Of a stretch of DNA of 64,000 bases, positions 31,569-40,469 are shown piece after piece. This DNA is from Streptomyces sp. NBC_00461 (lineage in GTDB: Bacteria > Actinomycetota > Actinomycetes > Streptomycetales > Streptomycetaceae): positions 6,295,001 through 6,359,000 of the forward strand of contig NZ_CP107902.1 in assembly GCF_036013935.1 (NCBI RefSeq), in the 5' to 3' direction. How positions within the stretch are numbered: position 1 is the stretch's first letter; each line of letters opens with the position of its first letter. A program made the translations under genes and the position numbers. The notes under the pieces are model-generated. The model was not told where the DNA came from. It did not search any database and worked only from the letters and a program-made list of their open reading frames with translations.

Positions 31569-33194
31569 TCAGTTCGCACAGTAGCTGTAGGGAAGGTAGG
31601 AGCGGCTGTCGCCGCGAGGGGCGCCCAGGAACTGCGCGTCGGTCAGCGTCTCGGACTTCTTCTCGGTGCTGACGGACAGGCCGAGGCTCAGGCCGAGGTT
31701 CAGCTCGAAGCCGTACTCGGCCGCGTTGACCTCGCCCGTGTAGTTCATCCTGCTCGACCGGCCCTTGTCGAACATCAGCTGCCCGAAGGGGTCGTCGGCG
31801 CCGGGGCGCCCGGTCGGGGCATGGTCGTCGAACATGTACTGGAACGGCGTCGCGATCTGCTCGTTGTTGCTGTCCAGCCACTGCTCGCCGATCGCCCGGT
31901 CCTTGTCGCCCTCCGGGCCGGGGTCGAAGCTGACGGAGTTGGTGACGATCTCGATACCGGTGGAGCTGTCGGTGCCCTTCTCGCCGACGCTGCCGCCCCG
32001 CTTGTCCTTCTTGTCCTTGCCGTTGTCGCCGCCGACCTTGACGCCGTCCTTCTGGCCGCCGTCCTCGACCGTGCGGGTCATGTCGATACGGACCAGCTTG
32101 CCCGTGCCCTTGTCGTAGGTGACGGTGATGGTGCCGGTCTGGGTGCGGGAGGCCGAGTACTCGCCGCTGACCGGGCCGGCCTCGTATCCGACCTTGGTGC
32201 CGTACTCGATCGACGAGGAGTAGGTGTACGACTTGGTGTTCTTGTACGAGTTGTCCGTCCAGGTCACGTCGGGGGAGTACTTGAAGTTGCCGCCGAGCGT
32301 GGCGCTGAGCTTCTTCTCGTCGGCCGCGGAGAACTTGATGCCCGCGGACGCGGACGCCTCCAGGCCCACCTTGCCGTAGGTGATCTTGCGGTTGTCGCCG
32401 AGGTGGTCCTTGACCCGCTTCTCGGTCTCCTCCTCGTCCTTGAGCGGCCCCGTGCCGAAGAGGTAGGCGATGCTGTCGCCGAGACTGGCCTCGGCCCCGC
32501 CCGGCGACTCGCGCCGAATCTCGTACATCTGCAGCTTCTCGATGTCGTCCCGGAACTGCTTGGCCTCGTCGGGGCTCTGGAAGACCCAGGTGTCGCCGTT
32601 GGTGACCTTGATGCCGAGGCCGAGCTCGACCTTGTCGGTGCCGAACTTGCCGACCTTCATGCCTGGTTTGAAGTCCTTCTTCGCGCCGACGGACGCGGCG
32701 TCGGTGAAGGTCAGATAGACGAGTTCGTCCTTGTCGTCGACCTTGCCGTCGTGGTTGACGTCCGTCTTCGCCTTGAGGTGCTGTTCCTGGAAGCCGTACT
32801 CCTTGCCGATCTCCCAGAACAGGATCTTCGCCTTGGAGCCTGCCTTGTCGGTGACCGAGGAGACCTGGCACAGGGCCGGCTCGTAGTCGGCGTCGGTGAG
32901 GGGCGTGCCCGGACCGGGGCTGCCCGCACCGCAGTTGCCGCCGCCGGCCACCTTGCAGACCTCGGCCGCGATCCTGCCGTAGATCGTCTGCCCGAGGCCG
33001 GTGGCCGAGACGCCGAGCACGATCGCGGCCGTGACGACGACCATGCCGAGATACTCGGTGCCGGTCGCGCCGCGGTCGTCGCAGCGATACGTCCCTCGTT
33101 CGGGTACGTATGCCCGTCGTGGGCGTCCGTACGTCCGTCGTCGGTGTCTGTACGTCCGTCGCGTGCGCGGCCGTATGTCTCCCCCGCGAGACAT
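31569..33194 (-). CDS. Flp-pilin/large beta-domain fusion protein with EF-hand loop
   Basis: 541 aa from ATG 33194, which has AAGGAGG 8 nt upstream; a GTG at 33200 is too close to it. A very basic Arg/Tyr-rich leader (42 aa) ends in RG, then ATGTEYLGMVVVTAAIVLG. This has the prepilin-peptidase form, cut after Gly with Glu at +5, and aligns with the Flp pilin through GLGQTIYGRIAAEVCKV. The remaining 450 residues are not pilin: an EF-hand-type loop DVNHDGKVDDKDEL (145-158), then a long beta-rich, Tyr/Ser/Thr-rich region, a Lys/Asp linker, and a C-terminal domain ending YSYCAN. No known family. Likely an exported, pilus-linked adhesin or effector; heads a four-gene operon. Confidence 0.8.
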   Translation of the reverse strand: MSRGGDIRPRTRRTYRHRRRTYGRPRRAYVPERGTYRCDDRGATGTEYLGMVVVTAAIVLGVSATGLGQTIYGRIAAEVCKVAGGGNCGAGSPGPGTPLTDADYEPALCQVSSVTDKAGSKAKILFWEIGKEYGFQEQHLKAKTDVNHDGKVDDKDELVYLTFTDAASVGAKKDFKPGMKVGKFGTDKVELGLGIKVTNGDTWVFQSPDEAKQFRDDIEKLQMYEIRRESPGGAEASLGDSIAYLFGTGPLKDEEETEKRVKDHLGDNRKITYGKVGLEASASAGIKFSAADEKKLSATLGGNFKYSPDVTWTDNSYKNTKSYTYSSSIEYGTKVGYEAGPVSGEYSASRTQTGTITVTYDKGTGKLVRIDMTRTVEDGGQKDGVKVGGDNGKDKKDKRGGSVGEKGTDSSTGIEIVTNSVSFDPGPEGDKDRAIGEQWLDSNNEQIATPFQYMFDDHAPTGRPGADDPFGQLMFDKGRSSRMNYTGEVNAAEYGFELNLGLSLGLSVSTEKKSETLTDAQFLGAPRGDSRSYLPYSYCAN

Positions 33195-33237
33195 GCGCAC
33201 CCCTCCTTGGTCATCGGTGTAGCTGCCGATGGCCGTG

Positions 33238-33294
33238 ACGGTAGGTGCGGGCGGGGTCGGGCGGCGTGGGCCCGAGGGCCCAAACGGAGGCCCA
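33238..33294 (-). promoter_or_regulatory. Shared Tad-locus promoter motif, copy D
   Basis: On the minus strand TGGGCCC-TC-GGGCCCA (33282-33267) is a perfect palindrome; 23 bp downstream is TACCGT (33243-33238) as -10. Another TGGGCCT (33294-33288) lies exactly 12 bp upstream. The same arrangement occurs before the Flp pilin, the toxin fusion and the prepilin peptidase genes. Expected start is about 35 nt upstream of the ATG at 33194. Confidence 0.72.
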
Positions 33295-33495
33295 GTGTCG
33301 AACTGGGTCCGGCAAGATGCTCAACCTGCCCCGTTTTGGCGCATCTTGTGAATCGGCAGTTGCCTACCAGCTACAGAAACGCTGTTCTCCGGTCACAGAG
33401 GCCTGGATACAGTGCTGAGGTAGTCACGCAGTGAAGTCATTTCGGTGTACCGGAGTAACCCCGGTGGATCGACGGCGTAACACGGGGAGCTGCGC

Positions 33496-34338
33496 GTGCC
33501 AACTGCCATTGCCGTGACCAGTGCCGACATGGCGCTGCCGGCGCAGGACGAGCGGACCCTGCCTGCCGTCGTCCTGCAGGACCTGGACAAACAGCCGCTC
33601 GAACAGGCACTGGCCGGCCTGCAGAGCCTGATCGACCAGCACGGGCATGTGATCGTCGTGTGCTCACAGGCGGTCTCCCGTGGGGTGGAGCGACGTCTGC
33701 ACACCATCCGCTCGCTTCTGGAGAGCGACCGTATCGCCCTGTTCCGCCCGGATCTGCCCCCACTCGGACTGGCCGTCCTGGCCCGCCAGTTGAGACAGCT
33801 GGCCTCCTGCGACCTCAGCCCCGGAGTCCTCGCCTCCGCCGGCCGGCTGCTCACCCACTACATCCACGCCGGGGCCCTGCTCGGCTCCGTGGCCCGGCTC
33901 GACCGCGTCGCCGTGGGCCTGAAGTCGCACGCCAAGTCCTGGGTGCCGGGCAGCCAGTTCGGCGTACTCGCGCACCCGGCGCCGCAGTTGGTGAAGATCG
34001 CCCCCGGAGTCACGCTCCCCGGACCGGAGTTCGGCACCTGGATGCTGGCCGCCAAGGGACAGCTGCAGTCGGACTGGGTCACCGGAACCCTCGCCAAGGA
34101 GTGGAGCGTCCAGGGGCTGCGGGAGGTGCCGCTGCCGGCCGAGTCGTCGGCCTGGTGGGGCACGGGCAGGCTGATCGAGTTCGCCGCCTATCTCCCCGAC
34201 CTGTCAGTGCTGTACCAGCTGGTCACGTCGGTGCGGCAGGGAGTCTGTCACTGGTGCGGCGTCGACGTCATCGGTGACCGCTGCGTCTTCTGTTCCGCAA
34301 CACCACCGCTCTTCGAGAACCAAATCCCCGCCGGGTGA
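33496..34338 (+). CDS. Unknown protein with C-terminal zinc-ribbon, first gene of Tad cluster
   Basis: 280 aa. GTG start with GGGGAG. The N-terminal half (LDKQPLEQALAGLQSLIDQH, HVIVVCSQAVSRGVERRLHT) looks like an alpha/beta domain; the C-terminal CHWCGVDVIGDRCVFC has two CxxC pairs that should bind zinc. No signal peptide or TM segment, so cytoplasmic. It sits 77 nt before cpaB in the same direction and is probably a Tad-associated regulator or adaptor; no family recognised. Confidence 0.75.
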   Translation: MPTAIAVTSADMALPAQDERTLPAVVLQDLDKQPLEQALAGLQSLIDQHGHVIVVCSQAVSRGVERRLHTIRSLLESDRIALFRPDLPPLGLAVLARQLRQLASCDLSPGVLASAGRLLTHYIHAGALLGSVARLDRVAVGLKSHAKSWVPGSQFGVLAHPAPQLVKIAPGVTLPGPEFGTWMLAAKGQLQSDWVTGTLAKEWSVQGLREVPLPAESSAWWGTGRLIEFAAYLPDLSVLYQLVTSVRQGVCHWCGVDVIGDRCVFCSATPPLFENQIPAG

Positions 34339-34414
34339 GTCCTGAACCTCCAGACGCACCGCTCGCACGATTCCCGTCCGCTCGACCGATATCCCCAATG
34401 AGGTTGTACGGTTC

Positions 34415-35125
34415 ATGAACTCCCGTCAGCGCCGCGGCGTGCTACTCCTGCTCCTGTCGGTCCTCTGCGCCCTCGGCGCGTTCGCCGGCGTCCTCTCCGT
34501 CATCAGCGACGTGAAGTCCAAGGTCGGCCCGGAGGTCACGGCCTACCGGGTCAAGACCAACGTGGCGCCCTACGCCGAGCTGAAGACGGGCCAGTTCGAG
34601 AAGATCAAGATGCCCAAGCGCTGGCTGTCGGCGAACGCGGTCACCAGTCTCCGCGAGATCCAGGGCAAGATCGCCGTCACCACTCTGCGGGCGGGCTCCC
34701 TGCTGCAGAGCGACATGATCGTGAACCAGCCCGCCCTGCAGCCCGGGCAGCAGGAGGTCGCCATCATGATCGATGCGGCGACCGGTGTCGCCGGCAAGAT
34801 CACGCCGGGCTCCACCGTCAACGTGTACGCCACCTTTGCGGGCGAGCGGGAGGGTGACCCCGCCCAGTCCAAGATCATCGTAACGAACGCGAAGGTCCTG
34901 GACGTAGGCGAGATCAAGGCACTGGACCCGAGCGAGAGCGACAAGAACCAGCAGCAGCCCACCGACGCCGTACCGATCACCTTCGCCCTCTCCACCATCG
35001 ACGCCCAGCGCATCACGTACGCGGAGTCGTTCGCCCAACGGGTCCGGCTCGCGCTGGTGGCGCCCGGCAGCGACACCACGGTTCCCGACAGGGACCGGAC
35101 GTACCAGCTCGCGAAGGACAAGTGA
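34415..35125 (+). CDS. cpaB: Flp pilus assembly protein CpaB/RcpC (SAF domain)
   Basis: 236 aa. One N-terminal TM helix (GVLLLLLSVLCALGAFAGVL) then an SAF-like region (TLRAGSLLQSDMIVNQ) and the CpaB beta domain (VAIMIDAATGVAGKITPGST VNVYA in two parts; ITFALSTIDAQRITYAESFA). CpaB/RcpC proteins are periplasmic or extracytoplasmic parts of Tad secretion; in Gram-positives the role is less clear. Followed 9 nt later by the TadZ/CpaE gene. Weak RBS (TGAGGT). Confidence 0.85.
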   Translation: MNSRQRRGVLLLLLSVLCALGAFAGVLSVISDVKSKVGPEVTAYRVKTNVAPYAELKTGQFEKIKMPKRWLSANAVTSLREIQGKIAVTTLRAGSLLQSDMIVNQPALQPGQQEVAIMIDAATGVAGKITPGSTVNVYATFAGEREGDPAQSKIIVTNAKVLDVGEIKALDPSESDKNQQQPTDAVPITFALSTIDAQRITYAESFAQRVRLALVAPGSDTTVPDRDRTYQLAKDK

Positions 35126-35134
35126 GAGGCCGGC

Positions 35135-36388
35135 ATGCCCACGAGGATCCTCCCGGCAGTCGGTGACGCGGACGCGGTCCGGTCCATCACCACACTGCTC
35201 AGCCAGCTCCCGGACGCCGAACCGGTGGCTCCGGTCGGCGACTCGACCCAGCTCATCGACACCCTCGCGCGCCTCGCCGCCGAGTCGGTCGACGAACTGC
35301 CCGAGGTCGTGGTGGTGCACGAGCGGATCGGCCCGGTGCCGGCACTGGAGCTGATCCGTGAAGTCGCCCTGCGCTTCCCGGCGGTGGGCGTCATCCTCGT
35401 CACGTCGGACGCGAGCCCCGGCCTGTTCCAGGCGGCGATGGACTACGGCGCGCGGGGACTGGCCGCGCTCCCGCTGAGCTACGAGGAGCTGGCCAGCCGC
35501 GTCCAGGCCGTCGCCCAGTGGTCGGTGGGCGTACGGCGCCATCTCGGCTCCGGGGGCGACGTCTTCACCGGCGTCGGCGGCACGGTCGTCACGGTGAGCG
35601 GGGCCAAGGGCGGCGTGGGAGCGACCCTCACCTCCATCCAACTCGCGCTGGCGGCACAGGCGTCGGGACGCAGCACCGCACTCGTGGACATGGATCTGCA
35701 GGCGGGCGACGTGGCCTCGTATCTGGACGTCCAGTTCCGTCGCTCGGTGGTGGACCTGGCGGCGATCACGGACATCTCGCCGAGAGTGCTCGCGGACGCC
35801 GTCTTCCGGCACGACACGGGCCTTGCCCTGCTGCTCGCACCGGGCGAGGGCGAGCGCGGCGAAGAGGTGACGGACCGGGCGGCCCGCCAGATCGTCAGCG
35901 CCCTGCGCTCCCGCTACGAGGTCGTCGTCATCGACTGCGGCGCGCAGCTCGGCGGGGCGGGCGCGGCGGCGGTGGAGATGGCCGACCGCGCGCTGCTGGT
36001 CACGACACCGGACGTGGTCGCGGTGCGCGGCGCAAAGCGGACGGTGCGGATGTGGGACCGGCTCCAGATCCGCAAGGCGGAGGAGACGACGGTGGTCGTC
36101 AACCGGCACACGCGCGGCACGGAGATCCAGCCGCCGCTCATCCAGAAGATCACGGGAACGGCGGTCGCCGGCACCGCGATCCCCGCCAACTTCAAGGAGT
36201 TGCAGGGGGCGGTGGACGCGGGACGCATCCACGAACTGGACAGCAAGAGCGTGGTGAAGCAGGCGCTGTGGGCGCTGGCCGGGGAGCTGGGGCTGGTGAA
36301 GGCGGTCGAGGGGGCGCACAAGGGCGGGCGGCTCAGGGGGGACCGGGGGTCGGTGAACTTTCGGCGGCGCAAGGAGAGCGGGGGATAG
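35135..36388 (+). CDS. tadZ: TadZ/CpaE-like ATPase
   Basis: 417 aa. An atypical receiver-like N-terminal domain (about 1-130) is followed by a MinD/ParA-type ATPase: deviant Walker A SGAKGGVGATLTS near residue 155, DMDLQAGDVASYLDV, and VVVIDCGAQLGG. TadZ proteins place the pilus apparatus at the cell pole or other sites. The C-terminal tail is basic. It is joined to the TadE-like gene by a 2-nt gap. Confidence 0.9.
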   Translation: MPTRILPAVGDADAVRSITTLLSQLPDAEPVAPVGDSTQLIDTLARLAAESVDELPEVVVVHERIGPVPALELIREVALRFPAVGVILVTSDASPGLFQAAMDYGARGLAALPLSYEELASRVQAVAQWSVGVRRHLGSGGDVFTGVGGTVVTVSGAKGGVGATLTSIQLALAAQASGRSTALVDMDLQAGDVASYLDVQFRRSVVDLAAITDISPRVLADAVFRHDTGLALLLAPGEGERGEEVTDRAARQIVSALRSRYEVVVIDCGAQLGGAGAAAVEMADRALLVTTPDVVAVRGAKRTVRMWDRLQIRKAEETTVVVNRHTRGTEIQPPLIQKITGTAVAGTAIPANFKELQGAVDAGRIHELDSKSVVKQALWALAGELGLVKAVEGAHKGGRLRGDRGSVNFRRRKESGG

Positions 36389-36390
36389 GG

Positions 36391-36792
36391 ATGCGGGCCT
36401 TGCGGGGAGACAGGGATCGGGGAGACCGGGACAGCGGCCAGGTCACGATCGAGTTGCTCGGCATGACGCCGACGATCATCGTGACACTGGTGGTGCTGTG
36501 GCAGCTCGTGCTGGTGGGGTACGCGTTCACGCTCGCGGGGAATGCTGCGGACGAGGCGGTGCGGGCGGGGACGGCGGCCGAGTACGACCGCGACGCGAAG
36601 TGCAGGGCTGCGGGCCTGGACAAGTTGTCGGGCGCGTGGAAGGAGGGCGCGACAGCGGGGTGTGGCGGGTTCGGCACCGGCTACGTCACCTCGGACGTCA
36701 GCATCAAGGTCCCCGTTCTCTTCCCCGGCACCATCAGCTTCCCGTTCAACGTGAAGGGCCACGCGGGCGCCGTAGAGGAGGCGAAGAACTGA
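36391..36792 (+). CDS. TadE-like minor pilin
   Basis: 133 aa. Short charged leader RDRDSG then QVTIELLGMTPTIIVTLVVL: the class III prepilin signal with cleavage after Gly and Glu at +5, and one TM helix. TadE/TadF minor pilins are part of the pilus base or priming complex. The remainder has a Cys pair (KCRAAGL, AGCGG). Two nt after the tadZ stop. Confidence 0.85.
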   Translation: MRALRGDRDRGDRDSGQVTIELLGMTPTIIVTLVVLWQLVLVGYAFTLAGNAADEAVRAGTAAEYDRDAKCRAAGLDKLSGAWKEGATAGCGGFGTGYVTSDVSIKVPVLFPGTISFPFNVKGHAGAVEEAKN

Positions 36793-36793
36793 G

Positions 36794-37174
36794 ATGTCGT
36801 ACGGCAGGAGAGGCCGCGGCCGAGTCCGAGGCAGCGGCCGAGACCGCGGCCAAGTCGCCATCGAATACCTGGGGTTCCTTCCCATCCTGCTCCTGGTCGC
36901 GATGGCCGCCGTGCAGCTCGGTCTGATCGCCTACACCGCGCAGCAGGCCGGCACCGCGGCCCGCACCGGGGCGCGCAGTGCCTCGCTGCGGGACGACTAC
37001 GGGCAGGACTGCCGGAACGCGGTCAGCGGTTTCCTGGCCGACGGCACGAACTGCCAGGCCGCGTTCGGAGGCGACGACGTCACCGTCACCTCCACCGTGC
37101 AGATCCCGTCGATCGTCCCCTTCTGGAGCTTCGACCCGGCCCACAAGACCGCCACCATGCCTCTCGACCACTGA
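36794..37174 (+). CDS. TadE-like minor pilin (second)
   Basis: 126 aa. Arg/Gly-rich leader RGRVRGSGRDRG then QVAIEYLGFLPILLLVAMAA with Glu at +5: a prepilin-type signal. Cysteines in DCRNAV and NCQAAF may form a disulfide outside. One base separates it from the previous gene, so it is co-translated. TadA follows after 18 nt. Confidence 0.85.
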   Translation: MSYGRRGRGRVRGSGRDRGQVAIEYLGFLPILLLVAMAAVQLGLIAYTAQQAGTAARTGARSASLRDDYGQDCRNAVSGFLADGTNCQAAFGGDDVTVTSTVQIPSIVPFWSFDPAHKTATMPLDH

Positions 37175-37192
37175 GGCACTGCGAGGAACACC

Positions 37193-38530
37193 ATGAGCCT
37201 GCGGGCACGTATCAACTCCCCCGAGGAGAACGGCCATCGGAGCGAGGACGGCCACATGGTCGCCTCGTACCGGGCCAAGCTCCTGGAGGAGATCGACCTC
37301 GCGGAGATGAGCGCGCTGGCCGCTGCGGAGCGGCGCGCCCGTCTTGAGCGGGTGCTCGGGCACATCCTCAGCCGTGAGGGCCCGGTGCTGTCGACGGTCG
37401 AGCGCTCGCAGCTGATCCGCAGGGTCGTCGACGAGGCCCTCGGCCTCGGCATCCTCGAACCGCTCCTCGAAGACGCCTCGATCACCGAGATCATGGTCAA
37501 CGGCCCCGACGCGATCTTCGTCGAACGAGGCGGCAGGGTCGAGCAGTTGCCCCTCCGCTTCCCCTCCCACGACCAGCTGATGCAGACCATCGAGCGGATC
37601 GTCTCGACGGTCAACCGGCGGGTGGACGAGTCGAATCCGATGGTGGACGCGCGCCTGCCGTCCGGCGAGCGCGTGAACGTGATCATCCCTCCGCTGTCCC
37701 TCACCGGCGCGACCCTCACCATCCGCCGCTTCCCCCGCTCCTTCACGCTCCAGGAGATGATCGGCTTCGGCTCGCTGGACGAGCCCATGCTGTACCTGCT
37801 GGCGGGGCTGGTGCAGGCGAAGTTCAACGTGATCGTGTCGGGCGCGACCGGCACCGGAAAGACGACCCTCCTCAACGCCCTCTCCGGACTGATCCCGGGA
37901 GGCGAACGCATCATCACCATCGAGGACTCCGCCGAACTCCAGCTGCAGCAGGCGCACGTCATCCGCCTGGAGTCCCGGCCCCCGAACGTCGAGGGCAAGG
38001 GCCAGGTCTCCATCCGCGACCTGGTCCGCAACTCACTGCGTATGCGCCCCGACCGCATCGTCGTCGGTGAGGTCCGTGGCGGCGAGTCCCTCGACATGCT
38101 CCAGGCGATGTCGACGGGCCACGACGGATCCCTCGCCACCGTGCACGCCAACAGCGCGGAGGACGCGCTGATGAGGCTGAAGACCCTGGCTTCGATGTCC
38201 GAGGTCGAGATCCCCTTCGAGGCACTGCACGACCAGATCAACAGCGCGATCGACGTGATCATCCAGCTCACCCGCTTCGCCGACGGCGCCCGCCGCATCA
38301 CCGAGGTCGCGCTCCTCGACAGCCACGGCAGCGAGCCGTACCGGCTGGCGACGGTGGCCCGGTTCAACGCCCGGCCGATGGCCGCCGACGGCCGTATCTA
38401 CGGCGCCTTCGAGTACTACCCGCTCCCACGCCGAGCCGCGGACCGCCTCTACATGGCGAGCCAGCCCGTCCCCCAGGCATTCGGCGTCGCCCAGTCCGCA
38501 GACCAACTCGCCACCCGAGAAGCCAGGTAG
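37193..38530 (+). CDS. tadA: TadA/CpaF ATPase of the Tad pilus
   Basis: 445 aa, type II/IV secretion ATPase. Walker A SGATGTGKTTLLNAL near residue 218, Walker B-type RMRPDRIVVGEVRGGE, His-box GHDGSLATVHANSAEDALMR. It drives Flp pilus assembly together with TadB and TadC. Length and order (tadZ, tadE, tadE, tadA, tadB, tadC) match actinobacterial Tad loci. Confidence 0.95.
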   Translation: MSLRARINSPEENGHRSEDGHMVASYRAKLLEEIDLAEMSALAAAERRARLERVLGHILSREGPVLSTVERSQLIRRVVDEALGLGILEPLLEDASITEIMVNGPDAIFVERGGRVEQLPLRFPSHDQLMQTIERIVSTVNRRVDESNPMVDARLPSGERVNVIIPPLSLTGATLTIRRFPRSFTLQEMIGFGSLDEPMLYLLAGLVQAKFNVIVSGATGTGKTTLLNALSGLIPGGERIITIEDSAELQLQQAHVIRLESRPPNVEGKGQVSIRDLVRNSLRMRPDRIVVGEVRGGESLDMLQAMSTGHDGSLATVHANSAEDALMRLKTLASMSEVEIPFEALHDQINSAIDVIIQLTRFADGARRITEVALLDSHGSEPYRLATVARFNARPMAADGRIYGAFEYYPLPRRAADRLYMASQPVPQAFGVAQSADQLATREAR

Positions 38531-38588
38531 CCCCGAGAAGCCACGCAGGCCGCAACCGTCCCCATGGAATCCAGGTAGGAACCGCTCG

Positions 38589-39533
38589 ATGGATCTGCAA
38601 ACCCTAGTCACGCTCACCACCGGCATCACCCTGCTGACCTGCGTACTGGCGGTCATGGGCCTGCACGCGTACGCCACCGGCAAGGCCCAGCGCCAGGCTC
38701 TGGTCGACCGTCTCTCGGCCACCGGCCAGATCCAGGTCGGCGGCCGTCGCCGCCGCTTCCGCAGCCTGGACCGCCGACTTCGCCGTACGAAGCTGGGCAA
38801 GAAGCTGGAACTGCGGCTGGCGGCAACGGGCCTGGACATCACACCGGGCGAGTTCTTCGTCTACATGCTCGCGACGGTGGCGGGCCTGTGGCTGATCGGG
38901 CAGGCATCCCTGGCACCCTTCTTCGGCCCGATCGCCGGACTGCTGGGCATCTGGGTGGCGGTGCAGTTCCTCAACTGGCAGCGGCAGAAGCGCATCGAGA
39001 AGTTCATCAACCAACTCCCCGAACTGGCACGGATCCTGGCGAACGCCACCCAGGCCGGGCTGGCGCTGCGTACGGCCGTGGGGATGGCGGCGGAGGAACT
39101 GGAGGCACCCGCCGGTGAGGAACTCGGCAAGGTGGCCAACCAGTTGGCGGTCGGCGCGTCGATGGACGACGCGCTGGGAGAGCTGGCGGAGCGCCTGCCC
39201 TCGCGTGAGCTGGTCGTCCTCGTCACCACCCTGGTGCTGTCGAACCGGGCCGGCGGACAGGTGGTCAGCGCCCTGCGGAACCTGACGGAGACGCTGGAGG
39301 AGCGGAAGGAGACCCGCCGCGAGGTCCGCACCCAGCTCTCCCAGGTGAACATGACGTCGTACGCGGTGCCGGTGCTGGGCGTCGGTTCGCTCTTCCTCAT
39401 GAACGGCGTCAAGGACGGCGCCCTGGAGCGCATGACCGGCTCCCCGATCGGCCAGGGCGCGGTGATCATCGCCTTCTCGCTCTACGCGGTCGGCTTCATC
39501 CTCATCCGCCGTATGTCCCGTATCGACGTCTGA
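38589..39533 (+). CDS. tadB: TadB-like inner-membrane platform protein
   Basis: 314 aa, type II secretion system F domain. TM helices at about 5-25, 95-130 and 255-310; the F domain core has LPELARILANATQAGLALRT and LSNRAGGQVVSALRNLTETL. With TadC it forms the membrane platform driven by TadA. RBS AGGA before the ATG. Confidence 0.9.
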   Translation: MDLQTLVTLTTGITLLTCVLAVMGLHAYATGKAQRQALVDRLSATGQIQVGGRRRRFRSLDRRLRRTKLGKKLELRLAATGLDITPGEFFVYMLATVAGLWLIGQASLAPFFGPIAGLLGIWVAVQFLNWQRQKRIEKFINQLPELARILANATQAGLALRTAVGMAAEELEAPAGEELGKVANQLAVGASMDDALGELAERLPSRELVVLVTTLVLSNRAGGQVVSALRNLTETLEERKETRREVRTQLSQVNMTSYAVPVLGVGSLFLMNGVKDGALERMTGSPIGQGAVIIAFSLYAVGFILIRRMSRIDV

Positions 39534-39564
39534 GACGTCCGAGAAGCCTGGAGGGAGGACGACC

Positions 39565-40452
39565 ATGGGACTTCTGCTCGCACTGGTGATGGGCCTCAGC
39601 GTGTGGGGCGTCTTCGCCGGCATCCGTATGTACCGGGCGGACGCCCGGCTGCCCGGCGACCTGGCGCTGGCCCTGGAGGTCGGCGCCACCCGCACCGGCG
39701 CGGTCGACTCGCTCGTCGACCGCCTCGGCATGCGGTACGCGCCCTCCGTCCTGCGCCTGATGGGCCCCAAGATGGTCGCCAAGTACCGCCGCAAGATCGA
39801 CCTCGCGGGAAACCCGGGCGGACTGACCATCGACCGCTACGCGGCCCGCCGCGCGGTCTACGGCTTCCTGGGCGGCGTGGGGGGACTCGTCTTCCTGATG
39901 AAGGGCAACTTCATCGTCGCCGTCATCCTGTTCGCGTTCGGCGCGTTCTGGACGGAGGTCGGCATCTGGTCGGCGATCCGCATCCGCAAGGACGTCATCG
40001 AGCGCACGCTGCCGGACTTCCTCGACGTGCTCGCGGTCGTGGTCAGCGCGGGGCTCGGCTTCCGCCAGGCACTGGACCGCGTCGCTTCGAAGTACGAGGG
40101 CCCCTGGGCGGACGAACTCCGCATCACCCTGCGCCAGATGGACCTCGGCATGAGCCGCCGCCAGGCCTTCGCCGAGCTGCGCCGCAGGAACGACTCCGAA
40201 CAGGTGGCGATGTTCGTGACGGCGCTGCAGCAGGGCGAGGAACTGGGCGCGCCGATCGTCGACACGCTCGTCTCCCTCGCGAAGGACATGCGCCGCACGG
40301 ACGCACAGAACGCCCGCCGCAAGGCGGCCCGCGCGGTCCCCAAGGCCACCATGATGATCACGACCTTCATGGTCCCGGCCACCATGATCCTGCTCGGCGC
40401 CGGCCTGATCCTCGGCTCCGGCACGGACTTCGGCTCGCTCACGGGCAAGTAG
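39565..40452 (+). CDS. tadC: TadC-like inner-membrane platform protein
   Basis: 295 aa, second type II secretion system F domain protein. TM at 1-20, near 95-130 and 265-290; motif ERTLPDFLDVLAVVVSAGLG and ALQQGEELGAPIVDTLVSLA. Strong GGAGGGAGG ribosome site. Its stop is 17 nt before the sensor kinase start, so the two-component genes are probably expressed with the pilus machinery. Confidence 0.9.
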   Translation: MGLLLALVMGLSVWGVFAGIRMYRADARLPGDLALALEVGATRTGAVDSLVDRLGMRYAPSVLRLMGPKMVAKYRRKIDLAGNPGGLTIDRYAARRAVYGFLGGVGGLVFLMKGNFIVAVILFAFGAFWTEVGIWSAIRIRKDVIERTLPDFLDVLAVVVSAGLGFRQALDRVASKYEGPWADELRITLRQMDLGMSRRQAFAELRRRNDSEQVAMFVTALQQGEELGAPIVDTLVSLAKDMRRTDAQNARRKAARAVPKATMMITTFMVPATMILLGAGLILGSGTDFGSLTGK

Positions 40453-40469
40453 GAACGGGGACGACGGCC

